A DNA stretch of 64,000 nucleotides, from the NCBI GenBank assembly GCA_964557295.1, contig CAZKZP010000011.1, forward strand, positions 1 through 64,000, given 5' to 3'. Of this stretch, positions 44,156-52,630 are shown one piece after another. Under the pieces are notes generated by a model, which was given only the letters and a program-made list of their open reading frames with translations, was not told where the DNA came from and made no database searches. The position numbers and the translations under genes are program-made. The number at the start of each line of letters is the position of its first letter. The stretch's first letter is position 1. The DNA is from JBFMHP01 sp964557295. GTDB lineage: Bacteria > Pseudomonadota > Gammaproteobacteria > RBG-16-57-12.

Positions 44156-44749
44156 ATGGCTGAGCGCAAGGCCACAGTAAAACGCGATACCCTGGAGACG
44201 CAGATCGAGGTGGCAGTCAATCTCGACGGCACCGGGCAGGTGCAATTCGACACCGGCGTTGCGTTCCTCGAACACATGCTCGATCAGATCGCGCGCCACG
44301 GCCTGCTCGATATCGCGGTCACGGCCAAGGGCGACCATCACATCGATGATCACCACACGGTGGAGGACATCGGCATCACGCTGGGCCAGGCCGTGGCCAA
44401 GGCTCTCGGCGACAAGCGCGGCATCCGCCGCTACGGACACGCCTATGTGCCGCTCGACGAGGCCCTCTCGCGCGTGGTGGTGGATTTCTCCGGCCGCCCG
44501 AGCTTGGAGTATCATGTCGATTTCCAGCGCGCCAGGATCGGCCAGTTCGATGTGGATCTGCTGCGCGAGTTCTTCCAGGGCTTCGTCAATCACGCGCAGG
44601 TGAGCCTGCACATCGACAATCTGCGCGGCCGCAATGCCCACCACATCGCCGAGACGGTGTTCAAGGCCTTCGGGCGCGCGCTGCGCATGGCGCTGGAGCA
44701 CGATCCGCGCATGAGTGGCATCATGCCTTCCACCAAGGGCAGCCTGTAA
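44156..44749 (+). CDS. hisB: Imidazoleglycerol-phosphate dehydratase (monofunctional)
   Basis: A 197-residue manganese enzyme that dehydrates imidazole glycerol phosphate. The two metal motifs DDHHTVEDIG and NAHHIAETVFK are intact. It is the single-domain form, without the histidinol phosphatase domain fused in E. coli, so that phosphatase must be encoded elsewhere. GGAG precedes the ATG at 44156; an upstream in-frame ATG at 44144 is less likely. Confidence 0.95.
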   Translation: MAERKATVKRDTLETQIEVAVNLDGTGQVQFDTGVAFLEHMLDQIARHGLLDIAVTAKGDHHIDDHHTVEDIGITLGQAVAKALGDKRGIRRYGHAYVPLDEALSRVVVDFSGRPSLEYHVDFQRARIGQFDVDLLREFFQGFVNHAQVSLHIDNLRGRNAHHIAETVFKAFGRALRMALEHDPRMSGIMPSTKGSL

Positions 44750-44785
44750 GCGGCGCGGCGAGTCGGACGGTGTTGGAATCCTGAA

Positions 44786-45427
44786 ATGAAATCTGTGGCA
44801 GTCATCGATTATGGCATGGGCAATCTCCATTCCGTGGCCAAGGCCCTGGAGCGGGTGGCCGAGGGGACGACACGCGTCGTCGTCTCGCACGACCCCGCGA
44901 CGATCCTGCGCGCCGACCGCGTGGTGCTGCCCGGTGTCGGCGCCATCCGCGATTGCATGCACGAGATCAAGCGTCTGGGCATGGACGAGGTCGTGCGCGA
45001 AGTCGTCAAGTCCAAGCCGCTGCTGGGCGTGTGCGTCGGCATGCAGGCCTTGCTGGAGTTCAGCGCCGAGAACGGCGGCACCGCATGCCTGGGCGTGTTG
45101 CCCGGCCGGGCGGAGTTTTTCGGTAATGCTTTGCGCAATCGTGCCGACCATCTAAAAGTGCCGCACATGGGCTGGAACCAGGTCCATCAGGCGGGCGATC
45201 ACCCGATGTGGCGCGGCATCGCGCAGGATGCCCGGTTTTATTTCGTGCACAGTTATTTCCTGCCCGGCGTCAGCGCGATCACCGCCGGCAGCACGGAATA
45301 CGGCGTGGTGTTCACCTCGGCGGTGACCCGGGACAATGTGTTCGCCACCCAGTTTCATCCGGAGAAAAGCGCGGCGGCCGGCTTGCAGCTGTACGCGAAT
45401 TTTCTCGACTGGGATGGCGTCGCGTGA
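44786..45427 (+). CDS. hisH: Imidazole glycerol phosphate synthase glutaminase subunit
   Basis: HisH releases ammonia from glutamine for HisF. The 213-residue protein has the nucleophile elbow GVCVGMQALLEF and the His-Glu pair in TQFHPEKS. Next genes are hisA and hisF. Confidence 0.96.
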   Translation: MKSVAVIDYGMGNLHSVAKALERVAEGTTRVVVSHDPATILRADRVVLPGVGAIRDCMHEIKRLGMDEVVREVVKSKPLLGVCVGMQALLEFSAENGGTACLGVLPGRAEFFGNALRNRADHLKVPHMGWNQVHQAGDHPMWRGIAQDARFYFVHSYFLPGVSAITAGSTEYGVVFTSAVTRDNVFATQFHPEKSAAAGLQLYANFLDWDGVA

Positions 45428-45481
45428 ATATTTCGATCGAGATATGTTGAGTCAAAGAATGTTACTGAGGATGCGTGTTCT

Positions 45482-46225
45482 ATGTTGTTGATTCCCGCTA
45501 TCGACATCAAGGATGGTAAGTGTGTTCGTCTGCGCCAAGGGCGGATGGAAGATGACACGGTGTTTTCCAACAAGCCGGTGGAGATGGCGGCGCGCTGGGT
45601 CGAGGCCGGGGCGCGGCGCCTGCACATCGTCGATCTCGACGGCGCCTTCGCCGGCAAGCCGGTCAACGCCGATGTGGTCTACGACATCACCCAGGCCTTT
45701 CCCGAGGTGCCGGTGCAGATCGGCGGTGGCATCCGCGACGAGGACACGATCCAGACCTATCTCGAGGCCGGCGTGGCCTATGTCATCATCGGCACCAAGG
45801 CGGTGCGCGCGCCGCATTTCGTCTCCGACATCTGCTTGCAGTTCCCCGGCCACATCATCATCGGTCTGGACGCGCGCGACGGCAAGGTTGCCATCGACGG
45901 TTGGTCCAAGCTCTCCCATCACGATGTGGTCGACATGGCCAAGCGCTTCGAAGAGGACGGCGTCGAGGCCATCGTCTATACCGACATCAGCCGCGATGGC
46001 ATGATGCAGGGCGTGAACGTGCAGGCCACGCTCAAGCTGGCGCGCTCGGTCAAGATCCCGATCATCGCCTCCGGCGGCATCACCAATCTCGATGACATCC
46101 GTGCCCTCTGCGGCGTCTGCCAGGAAGGGATCATGGGCGCGATCACCGGGCGCGCCATCTACGAAGGCACGCTCGACTTCGCCGCCGGCCAGCAGCTGGC
46201 CGACGAATTGTGCGGCGGCAAATAA
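45482..46225 (+). CDS. hisA: Phosphoribosylformimino-5-aminoimidazole carboxamide ribotide isomerase
   Basis: HisA is a TIM-barrel isomerase of 247 residues. It begins LLIPAIDIKDGKCVRLRQG and carries the second catalytic aspartate in VYTDISRDGMM. Its last base is the first base of the hisF ATG (TAATG), so the two are coupled. Confidence 0.96.
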   Translation: MLLIPAIDIKDGKCVRLRQGRMEDDTVFSNKPVEMAARWVEAGARRLHIVDLDGAFAGKPVNADVVYDITQAFPEVPVQIGGGIRDEDTIQTYLEAGVAYVIIGTKAVRAPHFVSDICLQFPGHIIIGLDARDGKVAIDGWSKLSHHDVVDMAKRFEEDGVEAIVYTDISRDGMMQGVNVQATLKLARSVKIPIIASGGITNLDDIRALCGVCQEGIMGAITGRAIYEGTLDFAAGQQLADELCGGK

Positions 46226-47145
46226 TGGGCCTGGCCAAGCGCATCATTCCCTGTCTGGATGTCGACAACGGCCGCGTGGTCAAAGGCGTGCAGTTCGTCG
46301 AGATCCGCGATGCCGGCGATCCGGTGGAGATCGCCCGGCGCTACGATCAGCAGGGGGCCGATGAGCTGGTGTTCCTGGATATCACCGCCAGCGCCGACAA
46401 CCGCGCGACCATGGTGCATGTGGTGGAGCAGGTCGCCGGCCAGGTCTTCATCCCGCTCACCGTGGGCGGGGGCATCCGCAGCAATGAGGACATCCGGCGC
46501 ATGCTCAACGCCGGCGCCGACAAGGTCAGCATCAACACCGCGGCCGTGCAGCGCCCGGAGTTCGTCAAAGAGGCCGCCGAGCGCTTCGGCAGCCAGTGCA
46601 TCGTGGTGGCCATCGACGCCCGCCAGCGCGAGGCCCGAGCATGGGACGTGTTCACCCACGGCGGGCGGCAACCGACGGGGCGCGACGCCGTCGAGTGGGC
46701 CNNNNNNNNNNATGCACTTGCTGCCGAAGCGCTCGGCGGCCAGTGCATCGTGGTGGCCATCGACGCGAAAAAGGTCTCCAAGCCCGGCGAGCCCGATCGC
46801 TGGGAGATCTTCACCCACGGCGGGCGCAAACCCACCGGGATCGACGCCGTGGCCTGGGCGCGCAAGATGGTGGAGTACGGCGCCGGCGAGATCCTGCTCA
46901 CTAGCATGGACCGCGACGGCACCAAGGATGGCTTCGATCTCGCGCTGACGCGCGCGATCTGCGACGCCGTCTCCGTGCCGGTGATCGCCTCGGGCGGCGT
47001 GGGCACGCTCGATCATCTGGTCGACGGCGTGACCCAGGGCGGGGCCGACGCCGTGCTGGCCGCCAGCATCTTCCATTTCGGCACCTATACCGTGCAGCAG
47101 GCCAAGACCCATATGGCCGGCAAGGGTATCGAGGTGCGCCTATAA
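46225..47145 (+). CDS. hisF: Imidazole glycerol phosphate synthase cyclase subunit, with chimeric assembly gap
   Basis: HisF, a TIM barrel, closes the imidazole ring with ammonia from HisH. The start MGLAKRIIPCLDVDNGRVVKG contains the catalytic aspartate; the second is in LLTSMDRDGTKDG. Ten N at 46702-46711 interrupt it. The 45 or so residues before the gap (QCIVVAIDA ... FTHGGRQPTGRDAVEWA) reappear after it (QCIVVAIDA ... FTHGGRKPTGIDAVAWA) with different codons and a different insert between. As assembled it encodes 306 residues against about 255 in the family. The join therefore mixes two versions of hisF. Confidence 0.9.
   Translation: MGLAKRIIPCLDVDNGRVVKGVQFVEIRDAGDPVEIARRYDQQGADELVFLDITASADNRATMVHVVEQVAGQVFIPLTVGGGIRSNEDIRRMLNAGADKVSINTAAVQRPEFVKEAAERFGSQCIVVAIDARQREARAWDVFTHGGRQPTGRDAVEWAXXXXALAAEALGGQCIVVAIDAKKVSKPGEPDRWEIFTHGGRKPTGIDAVAWARKMVEYGAGEILLTSMDRDGTKDGFDLALTRAICDAVSVPVIASGGVGTLDHLVDGVTQGGADAVLAASIFHFGTYTVQQAKTHMAGKGIEVRL
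46702..46711. other. Assembly gap (10 N) in hisF with duplicated flanks
   Basis: Both sides encode the same HisF segment (QCIVVAIDA to DAV-WA), but the versions differ, for example RQREARAWDV before and KKVSKPGEPDRWEI after. The overlap is about 40 residues at the protein level and divergent at the DNA level. Confidence 0.92.
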
Positions 47146-47196
47146 TTCTGTTCTGGCGCTTGCAACTTGGCGCAACACTACTACAGACTACCGATT

Positions 47197-47592
47197 ATGA
47201 ATAAATCATGGTTGGCTCAAATCAAATGGGATGAGCACGGCTTGGTGCCGGTTATCACGCAGGACGCTGGCACGGGCGAGGTACTGATGTTCGCCTGGAT
47301 GAATCATGAAGCGCTGCGCTTGACGGTGGAGCTGGGGCAGGCGGTGTACTGGTCGCGCTCGCGCGGCAAGCTCTGGCACAAGGGCGAGGCCTCCGGTCAT
47401 GTGCAGGTGGTCAAGGATCTGCGCCTCGATTGCGATGATGACGTGCTCTTGATGAAGGTCGAACAGCACGGGGCTATCGCCTGCCACACGGGGCGCCACA
47501 GCTGCTTCTATCAGCAATACCAGGACAACGCCTGGGTCACGGTCGAGCCCGTGCTCAAAGACCCGCAACAGATCTACGGTCAGCCCGAATGA
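47197..47592 (+). CDS. hisI: Phosphoribosyl-AMP cyclohydrolase
   Basis: A 131-residue zinc enzyme that opens the adenine ring of PR-AMP. The motif YWSRSRGKLWHKGEASGH and the cysteine cluster (DCDDD, AICHTGRHSC as ACHTGRHSC) are present. It is separate from HisE, unlike the fused HisIE of E. coli. It overlaps hisE by ATGA. Confidence 0.95.
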   Translation: MNKSWLAQIKWDEHGLVPVITQDAGTGEVLMFAWMNHEALRLTVELGQAVYWSRSRGKLWHKGEASGHVQVVKDLRLDCDDDVLLMKVEQHGAIACHTGRHSCFYQQYQDNAWVTVEPVLKDPQQIYGQPE

Positions 47593-47915
47593 CGGCCAAC
47601 GACACTGTTCTGGCGGCACTGGCCCAGGTGCTGGAGGCGCGCAAACAGGAGAGCGCCGACCAATCCTACGTGGCCAGCCTGTACGCGAAAGGGCTGGATG
47701 CGATCCTGAAGAAGATCGGCGAAGAGGCCACCGAGACGGTGATGGCCGCCAAAGACGGCGATCAGGCCAAGATCGTCTACGAGATCGCCGACCTCTGGTT
47801 TCATACGCTGGTGCTGCTGGCCCATCAAGGGCTCGGACCCGAGGCGGTGCTGGCGGAACTGCAACGGCGCTTCGGGCTTTCCGGTTTGCAGGAAAAGGCG
47901 CAGCGGCCGAAATAA
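47589..47915 (+). CDS. hisE: Phosphoribosyl-ATP pyrophosphatase
   Basis: A 108-residue MazG-like enzyme that removes pyrophosphate from PR-ATP. It has the helical metal-binding core KKIGEEATETVMAAKDGD. It starts inside the hisI stop codon and ends the his run; hinT follows after 18 bases. Confidence 0.95.
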   Translation: MTANDTVLAALAQVLEARKQESADQSYVASLYAKGLDAILKKIGEEATETVMAAKDGDQAKIVYEIADLWFHTLVLLAHQGLGPEAVLAELQRRFGLSGLQEKAQRPK

Positions 47916-47933
47916 TACTCAGGGGAGTGTGTA

Positions 47934-48272
47934 ATGAGCGACTGTATCTTCTGCAAGATCGCCGCGGGCGCCATCCCGGCCCAAGTGGTGTATCAGGACG
48001 AGCAGGTCATGGTGTTCAAGGACATCAATCCGCGGGCGAAGGTGCATCTGCTGCTGATTCCGAAGATCCATGTCGCCAGTCTGAGCGAGGCGGGCGAGCA
48101 ACACCGCGAGCTGCTCGGAAACATGATGCTTTTGTTGCCGCAGCTGGCGCAGGCGCAAGGGCTGGACGGTGGTTTCCGGACCATCATCAATACAGGCAAG
48201 GGCGGCGGGCAGGAGGTCTTTCACTTGCACGTCCATCTGCTGGGCGGCGGCCAGCTGCCGGGGTTTAACTAA
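47934..48272 (+). CDS. hinT: HIT-family purine nucleoside phosphoramidase HinT
   Basis: A 112-residue HIT protein. The start SDCIFCKIAAGAIPAQVVY and the histidine triad HLHVHLLGG near the end are both clear. It hydrolyses AMP-linked phosphoramidates. The position between his and tat genes is common in proteobacteria. Confidence 0.95.
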   Translation: MSDCIFCKIAAGAIPAQVVYQDEQVMVFKDINPRAKVHLLLIPKIHVASLSEAGEQHRELLGNMMLLLPQLAQAQGLDGGFRTIINTGKGGGQEVFHLHVHLLGGGQLPGFN

Positions 48273-48323
48273 CTTGAGCCTCGAATGTATTCAGGGTCTC
48301 AATGCGATTAGTCGGAGTGCGTT

Positions 48324-48569
48324 ATGAATATGGCAGGTATAAGTTTGTGGCAGTTGCTGATCATCCTGGTCATCGTGCTGTTGCTGTTCGGCACCAAACG
48401 GCTGCGCAATCTCGGTGGCGATGTCGGCGCGGCGGTGAAGGGCTTTCGTAACGCCGTGCGCGACGGCGAGCAGGGCGAGACCAAGCCCGATCCGGCCAAA
48501 GTGAAGGAAGAGCAGCCGGGGCGGGTCATCGAAGGCGAGGTCACGCGCAAGGACCAGGAAAAGCATTAG
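48324..48569 (+). CDS. tatA: Twin-arginine translocase subunit TatA
   Basis: An 81-residue pore-forming Tat subunit. One N-terminal helix (LWQLLIILVIVLLLFGTKRLR) with the FGTKRLRNLG hinge is followed by an amphipathic helix and a charged tail. It serves folded proteins such as the Rieske protein and possibly the exported MsrB here. Confidence 0.95.
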   Translation: MNMAGISLWQLLIILVIVLLLFGTKRLRNLGGDVGAAVKGFRNAVRDGEQGETKPDPAKVKEEQPGRVIEGEVTRKDQEKH

Positions 48570-48608
48570 GCACATTGACTAAGTAGTGCATTTCACAGGT
48601 CGGCGGTC

Positions 48609-48905
48609 GTGTTCGAGATAGGGTTTTCCGAGCTCGTGCTGGTGGGCATCGTTGCGCTGCTGGTGGTCGGGCCCGAGCGGCTGCCGGAACTGGTGCGCAT
48701 CGTGGGGCATTGGGTCGGCAAGTTCCGCCGCATGGCCGCCGAGGTGGATGCCGAGGTCAAACGCGAATTGCACAATGCCGAGGTCTTGCGCCGGGAGACG
48801 GAAAAGCTCCAGCAACAACTCGAGCAGAATGCCCTGGAAAACCGCCCGGCCCCGCCGGCCGAGGCTCCCTCGGCCAACAAAGACAACGACACCAAGCCTT
48901 CATGA
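48609..48905 (+). CDS. tatB: Twin-arginine translocase subunit TatB
   Basis: A 98-residue Tat receptor subunit with GTG start at 48609. The beginning MFEIGFSELVLVGIVALLVVGPERLPEL is typical, with the VVGPERLP hinge. It overlaps tatC by ATGA. Confidence 0.94.
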   Translation: MFEIGFSELVLVGIVALLVVGPERLPELVRIVGHWVGKFRRMAAEVDAEVKRELHNAEVLRRETEKLQQQLEQNALENRPAPPAEAPSANKDNDTKPS

Positions 48906-49678
48906 GCGCCCCCGATCCCGCGACGCCGCAGCAAACCTTGATCGATCATCTGGTCGAGCTGCGCGCGCGTCTGATCAAGTGCCTGCTCGCGGTCGTGGTC
49001 ATGTTCGCCTGTCTCTATCCCTTCGCCAACGACATCTATACGTTGGTGGCGCAGCCCTTGCTGGACAAGTTGCCCGAGCACAGCACCATGATCGCCACCG
49101 AAGTCACCTCGCCCTTCATGGCGCCGTTCAAACTGACCATGGTGCTGGCGGTGTTCCTGGCGATGCCGGTGATCCTGTATCAGGTGTGGGCCTTCGTCGC
49201 GCCGGGGCTTTACAAACACGAGAAGCGATTGGTGTTGCCGCTGCTGGTGGCCAGCATGGTGCTCTTCGCCTTGGGCGTGGTGTTTGTCTACTTAGTGATG
49301 TTTCCCGTGATCTTCGATTTCTTCACGTCCGTGGCGCCCGCGGGCGTGTCGGTGATGACGGACCTCAGCCGATATCTCGATTTCGTGCTCGCATTATTCC
49401 TCGCCGCCGGCTTCATGTTCCAGGTGCCGGTCGCCACCGTGCTACTGGTGCGCACCGGCATGACCACGGTCGCGAGCCTGCGCGAGAAGCGCCCCTACGT
49501 CATCGTCGGCGCCTTCGTGATCGGCATGCTGCTGACCCCGCCGGACGTGTTTTCCCAATCCATGCTGGCGATACCGATGTGCCTGCTGTTCGAGCTCGGC
49601 TTGCTGGTCGCGCGCCTCGAACTGTTCAGCGGCAAACCGCCGCAGTCTGAAGACTCAGACCAACAACCCTCCGATTGA
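48902..49678 (+). CDS. tatC: Twin-arginine translocase subunit TatC
   Basis: A 258-residue, six-helix Tat receptor. LIDHLVELRARLIKCLLA near the start and FVAPGLYKHEKR are family hallmarks. Its stop codon lies two bases from the end of convergent degS, leaving no room for a hairpin terminator between them. Confidence 0.95.
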   Translation: MSAPDPATPQQTLIDHLVELRARLIKCLLAVVVMFACLYPFANDIYTLVAQPLLDKLPEHSTMIATEVTSPFMAPFKLTMVLAVFLAMPVILYQVWAFVAPGLYKHEKRLVLPLLVASMVLFALGVVFVYLVMFPVIFDFFTSVAPAGVSVMTDLSRYLDFVLALFLAAGFMFQVPVATVLLVRTGMTTVASLREKRPYVIVGAFVIGMLLTPPDVFSQSMLAIPMCLLFELGLLVARLELFSGKPPQSEDSDQQPSD

Positions 49679-49680
49679 TT

Positions 49681-50841
49681 CTATATCCGCGGCCGCTGGA
49701 TCACCCGCAGCGGCACTTCATATTGCTGCTGATTGCGCAGTACCAGCAGGCGCACCTGGCTATTGGGTTGCTGTTGCGTTATGTAATCCATCGCCTGATA
49801 CGCGCTGGTGATCTCCTGATCGTTGATCTGTTGCAGGATGTCCCCCGGATGGATACCGGCGATATGCGCCGGGCTGTTGCGGTACACCATGGTGATCAAC
49901 ACGCCGTTTTTGCTGGCGAGACCGAACGAGGCGGCCAGTTCGGGGGTGAGGTTCTGGGTTTCAATGCCCAGCCAGCCGCGTACGACGTAGCCGTATTTGA
50001 TGAGCTGTCCCATGGTCGACATGGCCAGATCCACTGGGATGGCGAAGCCGATGCCTTGCGAGCCGCCGGTGCGGGAGTAGATCGCGGAATTGATGCCGAT
50101 CAATTCGCCGCGGGCATTGACCAGTCCGCCGCCGGAGTTGCCTGGATTGATGGCGGCATCGGTCTGGATGAAGTTCTCGAAGGTGTTGATGCCGAGGTTG
50201 TTGCGCCCCAGGCCGCTGATGATGCCCATGGTGACGGTTTGGCCCACGCCATACGGATTGCCGATGGCCAGCACCACGTCGCCGACGTGCAGCGCCTTGG
50301 CGTTGCCGAGCGTGACGATGGGCAGCTCTTCATCGATCTCGGTTTTCAGCAGGCTGAGATCGGATTCGGGGTCGCTGCCGATGACCCGAGCGGTCGTGGT
50401 CCGGCCATCCTGGAGCGCCACCAGGATCTCTTCGGCGTTCTCTACGACGTGATTATTGCTAAGCAGATAGCCGTCGGGGCTGATCAGCACGCCGGAGCCC
50501 AGGCTGCGCTCGGTGCGGGTCAATGCAGGTGAAAAATTGTCAAAGAACTGCCGCGTGAGCGGGTCTTCAAAGAGCGGCGCGCGCTGAGTGATGTGTTTGG
50601 TGGTGTAGATGTTGACGATGGCGGGCGCGGCCGCTTCCACCGCGCTGGCATACGAGAACGGCCCTTTGACATTGAAGGCCGCGGGAGTGGCGGCATTGGC
50701 GGGATCGGCCGGCACCTGCTTGATTTCAATCGTGTGCTGGGCGCGGAACAGGTCCGGATAAAACAGGATCATGAACAGCACGGCGACAAAAGCCAAGGCC
50801 AAGCCGAGCATGATGTAGCGGTAAAGAAATTTGATCAGCAT
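49681..50841 (-). CDS. degS: DegS-like periplasmic serine protease
   Basis: A 386-residue HtrA protease with one N-terminal membrane anchor (about residues 10-28), a trypsin-like domain with triad H131 (SNNHVV), D161 (ESDLSLL) and S236 (NPGNSGGG), and a single C-terminal PDZ domain (about 285-375). A single PDZ domain plus an anchor fits DegS/AlgW, which starts RseA cleavage and the sigma-E response to misfolded outer-membrane proteins. Convergent with tatC, divergent from the NIF3 gene. Confidence 0.92.
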   Translation of the reverse strand: MLIKFLYRYIMLGLALAFVAVLFMILFYPDLFRAQHTIEIKQVPADPANAATPAAFNVKGPFSYASAVEAAAPAIVNIYTTKHITQRAPLFEDPLTRQFFDNFSPALTRTERSLGSGVLISPDGYLLSNNHVVENAEEILVALQDGRTTTARVIGSDPESDLSLLKTEIDEELPIVTLGNAKALHVGDVVLAIGNPYGVGQTVTMGIISGLGRNNLGINTFENFIQTDAAINPGNSGGGLVNARGELIGINSAIYSRTGGSQGIGFAIPVDLAMSTMGQLIKYGYVVRGWLGIETQNLTPELAASFGLASKNGVLITMVYRNSPAHIAGIHPGDILQQINDQEITSAYQAMDYITQQQPNSQVRLLVLRNQQQYEVPLRVIQRPRI

Positions 50842-50914
50842 ATCAGGGTAAATGGTTTGGGTGTCTGTTTCAGCATATGATGTAGCGATCTTAACCTACC
50901 CCAAGGAAAAGCGC

Positions 50915-51658
50915 ATGGTGCACCTGGATGAGTTGGTTGATTATGCCAATAACCTGCTGGAGATTACGAAGTTCGAGGACTATTGCCCGAATGGTCTTCA
51001 AGTCGACGGGAAGAAAGAAGTCGTGCGTTTGGCGACAGGGGTGACGGCCAGCCAGGCGCTCATCGATGCGGCGCTGGCGTGGGGCGCCGATGCCATTCTG
51101 GTGCATCACGGTTTTTTCTGGAAGGGCGAGCCGGCGCAACTCACCGGGTTCAAATACCGGCGGCTGCGCGCTCTGATCCGCTCCGATGTGGGCCTGCTCG
51201 CCTATCATCTGCCGCTGGATGCCCACCCGGAACTGGGCAACAATGCATGCCTGGGCGCGCTGTTGGGGCTGAGCGTCTCCGGCAGATTCGGCGACGTCGG
51301 CCTGCATGGGAGTTTCCCCGCGGCGCTCGCGGCCGAGGCCGTGTCGCAGCTGCTGGAGAATACGTTGGGAAGGCAGCCGTTGCACATTGTGGTCGATAAA
51401 CCAATCATCCGCACCGTGGCCTGGTGCTCGGGGGGCGCGCAAAATTATATTCAACAGGCGGCCGAACTGGGGGTGGATGCCTATATCACCGGAGAGGTCT
51501 CGGAGCACACGGTGCACATCGCGCGCGAGACCGGCATGCACTTTTTCGCGGCGGGACATCATGCCACCGAGCGGTATGGGGCGCAGGCGCTAGGGGAACA
51601 TCTGGCGCAGAGATTTTCGTTGACGCATCGTTTCATTGATATCCCCAACCCAGTGTGA
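50915..51658 (+). CDS. NIF3-like protein (dinuclear metal-binding family, YbgI)
   Basis: A 247-residue member of the NIF3/GTP cyclohydrolase I type 2 family. The metal-binding motifs are LVHHGFFW (two histidines) and the C-terminal GHHATERYG. It starts MVHLDELVDYANNLL with AAGGAAAA just upstream, so ATG 50915 is chosen over the open frame to 50852. The activity of the family is uncertain. The gene commonly sits between degS and petA in this class. Confidence 0.9.
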   Translation: MVHLDELVDYANNLLEITKFEDYCPNGLQVDGKKEVVRLATGVTASQALIDAALAWGADAILVHHGFFWKGEPAQLTGFKYRRLRALIRSDVGLLAYHLPLDAHPELGNNACLGALLGLSVSGRFGDVGLHGSFPAALAAEAVSQLLENTLGRQPLHIVVDKPIIRTVAWCSGGAQNYIQQAAELGVDAYITGEVSEHTVHIARETGMHFFAAGHHATERYGAQALGEHLAQRFSLTHRFIDIPNPV

Positions 51659-52034
51659 ACGCAGGACTGCTTCAGTACATCGGAATGTCCATAGAATTGG
51701 CGTTGACTGGGTTACCCAAACTGTTCTAGGATCAGGTCAACAATAGGGATATGGCTCGAAAAGGCCACTAATACCAAGTGCTATCGAAAACAAAAAATAC
51801 AAATGGAGAAGAGGGGCGCGCAGGGCTCTGTCGTCAATTCGCAGCTGCCTCCATCAATTCCCATATAGTTCAATTGCGACATCAACCTGCTCTTCGGTAA
51901 CTGATGTATTTGTCATTGCATTCTGCTTGGTTGTCAGCGTCTATCGTTTGGGTATCACCAAGGCCGCGCCTGAGTTCGCGGACATGTAACCGGTGAAGCA
52001 ATTCACCGATCAATTTGCTTGTCAGGAGGAGTGA
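51659..52034. other. Leader region of petABC
   Basis: A 376-base gap, more AT-rich than the neighbours. It holds the putative promoter at 51703-51732 and a strong GGAGG site just before the petA ATG. Only very short open frames occur, none with a ribosome site, so no gene is called. If the promoter is right, the 5' leader is about 290 bases, long enough for a regulatory element, but no known riboswitch was recognised. Confidence 0.5.
51703..51732 (+). promoter_or_regulatory. Putative sigma70 promoter for petABC
   Basis: TTGACT (51703-51708), an 18-base spacer and TAGGAT (51727-51732). The -35 matches five of six consensus bases, the -10 four of six. It lies about 300 bases before petA. Confidence 0.45.
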
Positions 52035-52628
52035 ATGAGTGATGGTGTAGATCACAGCAAGCGTCGCACACTCACCGTGGCCGCAGGCGTCGTCGGGGGA
52101 GTCGGGGCGGCGTGCGCCGCGGTGCCTTTTGTGGCCTCGATGCAGCCCAGCGCCAAGGCTCAGGCCGCCGGCGCGCCGGTCGAGGTGGATATCAACAAGA
52201 TGGAGCCGGGTCAGCGCATCACGGTCGAGTGGCGCGGCAAACCGGTATGGATCATCCGCCGCAGCCAGACGATGTTGGAGGCGCTGCCGACGCTGGATCC
52301 CGTATTGCTCGATCCCGCCTCGGAGCTGCAGCAGCAACCCGACTATGCGAAAAACGCCGTGCGCTCGATCAAACCCGAGACGCTAGTCCTGCTGGGCATC
52401 TGTACCCACCTCGGATGCTCGCCGAGCTATCGTCCGGAGTTTGCCCCTGCCGACTTGGGGGAGGCATGGAAGGGCGGCTTCTTCTGTCCTTGCCACGGTT
52501 CGCGTTTCGACCTTGCCGGACGCGTTTTCGCTGGTGTGCCGGCACCCAAGAATCTCGAGGTGCCGCGCCATATGTATATCAGCGATACCCGAATCCTGAT
52601 CGGTGCTGACGACAAAGGGGTGGCGTAG
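52035..52628 (+). CDS. petA: Ubiquinol-cytochrome c reductase Rieske iron-sulfur subunit
   Basis: The 2Fe-2S subunit of the cytochrome bc1 complex (197 residues), facing the periplasm. The cluster motifs are CTHLGC (C123, H125, C128) and CPCHGS (C151, C153, H154). The N-terminal SKRRTLTVAAG followed by a hydrophobic helix is a Tat-type signal anchor. A strong GGAGG precedes the ATG. First gene of petABC. Confidence 0.97.
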   Translation: MSDGVDHSKRRTLTVAAGVVGGVGAACAAVPFVASMQPSAKAQAAGAPVEVDINKMEPGQRITVEWRGKPVWIIRRSQTMLEALPTLDPVLLDPASELQQQPDYAKNAVRSIKPETLVLLGICTHLGCSPSYRPEFAPADLGEAWKGGFFCPCHGSRFDLAGRVFAGVPAPKNLEVPRHMYISDTRILIGADDKGVA

Positions 52629-52630
52629 CA

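Noticed and set aside
51793..51870. A 21-codon frame in the petA leader
   Set aside because: No Shine-Dalgarno sequence and no conservation evidence.
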